Below are positions 63,361-64,000 of a stretch of DNA of 64,000 nt, piece after piece (position 1 is the first letter of the stretch; the number at the start of each line of letters is the position of its first letter). Origin of the DNA: Nocardioides marmorisolisilvae (GTDB taxonomy: Bacteria; Actinomycetota; Actinomycetes; Propionibacteriales; Nocardioidaceae); contig NZ_CP134227.1 of assembly GCF_031656915.1 (NCBI RefSeq), positions 868,001-932,000 of the forward strand, given 5' to 3'. A program made the translations under genes and the position numbers. The notes beneath the pieces are model-generated. The model made no database searches, was not told the origin of the DNA, and saw only the letters and a list, made by a program, of their open reading frames with translations.

Positions 63361-64000
63361 GCAGCCGGGCCTGAGCGTTCGCCTCAAGCTCACCCTCAGC
63401 TACGCCGGCTTCCTGATGCTTGCCGGTGCGGTGCTTTTGGTGGCCGGCTACTTCTCGCTCTCGCGGGGATTCCACCCGGGCATCGTCTTCGTGGTCCGCA
63501 GCCATGCCGAGTTGGTGCGCTCGTTCGCCCCCACCGCGGTCGCGGTGATGGGATTCTTGTTGCTGTTCGGTCTGATGGGCGGCTGGATCCTCGCCGGGCA
63601 CATGCTCGCGCCGCTCCCGCGTATCACCGAGGCTACCCGGATGGCGGCGCGCGGCTCCCTGTCGCACCGGATCGAGTTGGAGGGCCGCAACGATGAGTTC
63701 CACGAGCTGGCGGACAGCTTCGATACGATGCTTGCCAAGCTCGAGTCCCACGTCGCCGAGCAACAGCGTTTCGCTGCCAACGCCTCCCACGAGCTGCGCA
63801 CTCCGCTGGCCATCACGCAGACGCTGCTCGACGTGGCACGCAAGGACCCGCCCGATCGCTCCGAGGAGCTCGTGGATCGTCTCCACTTGGTGAACGCCCG
63901 GGCGATCGACCTGACCGAGGCTCTGCTTCTGCTCAGCCGTGCCGATCAGCGAACGTTCGCCCGAGAGTACGTCGACCTGTCCCTGACTGCCGAGGACGCG
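63353..64000 (+). CDS. Sensor histidine kinase, N-terminal part (cut by window edge)
   Basis: The frame from ATG 63353 stays open to the window end (216 codons). It shows a transmembrane helix (LTLSYAGFLMLAGAVLLVAG), a short extracytoplasmic loop, a second helix (VAVMGFLLLFGLMGGWILAG) and a HAMP linker (MLAPLPRITEATRMAARGSL). The dimerisation domain has the phosphorylated His in FAANASHELRTPLA (about residue 146). The catalytic ATPase domain lies outside. It is paired with the response regulator upstream. Confidence 0.92.
   Translation, partial: MTRQPGLSVRLKLTLSYAGFLMLAGAVLLVAGYFSLSRGFHPGIVFVVRSHAELVRSFAPTAVAVMGFLLLFGLMGGWILAGHMLAPLPRITEATRMAARGSLSHRIELEGRNDEFHELADSFDTMLAKLESHVAEQQRFAANASHELRTPLAITQTLLDVARKDPPDRSEELVDRLHLVNARAIDLTEALLLLSRADQRTFAREYVDLSLTAEDA

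Overview
The window reads as a chromosome segment of a high-GC actinobacterium, most likely a member of the Nocardioidaceae (Nocardioides-like). The reasons are strong G/C third positions, many GTG and leaderless starts, a homodimeric E1 pyruvate dehydrogenase (aceE) with a DUF3052 neighbour, a discrete FAS-II operon fabD-fabH-acpP-fabF-accD behind a PucR/FasR-type regulator and followed by DUF3145, a DUF222/HNH fragment at the left edge, and the Nif3 / zinc-ribbon coiled-coil / histidine-phosphatase trio. This placement is inferred from gene content, not from a marker tree.

Layout. 1-29,300 is dense housekeeping chromosome: a nickel/cobalt permease with a Fur-family-like box, an RNB ribonuclease, YaaA, the Nif3 trio, transporters, two acyl-CoA synthetases, tRNA-Val, a peroxiredoxin, aceE, the fatty-acid operon, a PP2C phosphatase and two CNNM/CorC membrane proteins. 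29,300-33,700 is a disturbed stretch with a secreted HNH nuclease, a complete IS21-type element (5-bp target duplication) and a 19-codon remnant of another transposase beside tRNA-Met. 33,700-43,900 returns to core-like genes: a DEAD-box helicase, an ArsR/MFS pair, PIG-L, a crotonase, an aldo/keto reductase, an ECF sigma factor with its YCII partner, and MarR with a nitrobindin-like protein.

From about 44,400 the window becomes accessory, with visibly looser codon bias. A PucR regulator gene is split by an IS1380-type element. Removing the element and one copy of its 5-bp target repeat restores the reading frame. A leftward catabolic cluster follows at 47,703-57,383: a histidine/phenylalanine ammonia-lyase homologue whose cofactor-forming Ala-Ser-Gly is replaced by Gly-Thr-Gly, a polar amino-acid ABC importer, a VanB-type reductase, two Rieske oxygenases, a small unassigned protein and an intact PucR paralogue. 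Together they suggest uptake of a modified, possibly N-methylated, amino acid, lyase cleavage, and oxidative demethylation or hydroxylation. The substrate is not identified.

A 3' fragment of tRNA-Asn at 57,880-57,912 looks like the end scar of an integrative element whose body would lie to the right. Just inside it is the most notable system: a translationally coupled operon for a ubiquitin-like protein, a cysteine-free E2-like protein and a JAMM protease fused to an E1-like enzyme. Divergent from it are an XRE-ImmA regulator/protease and a PIN-like protein. Three near-identical operator-like repeats lie in the shared promoter region. The window ends in an OmpR-type response regulator and a truncated histidine kinase.
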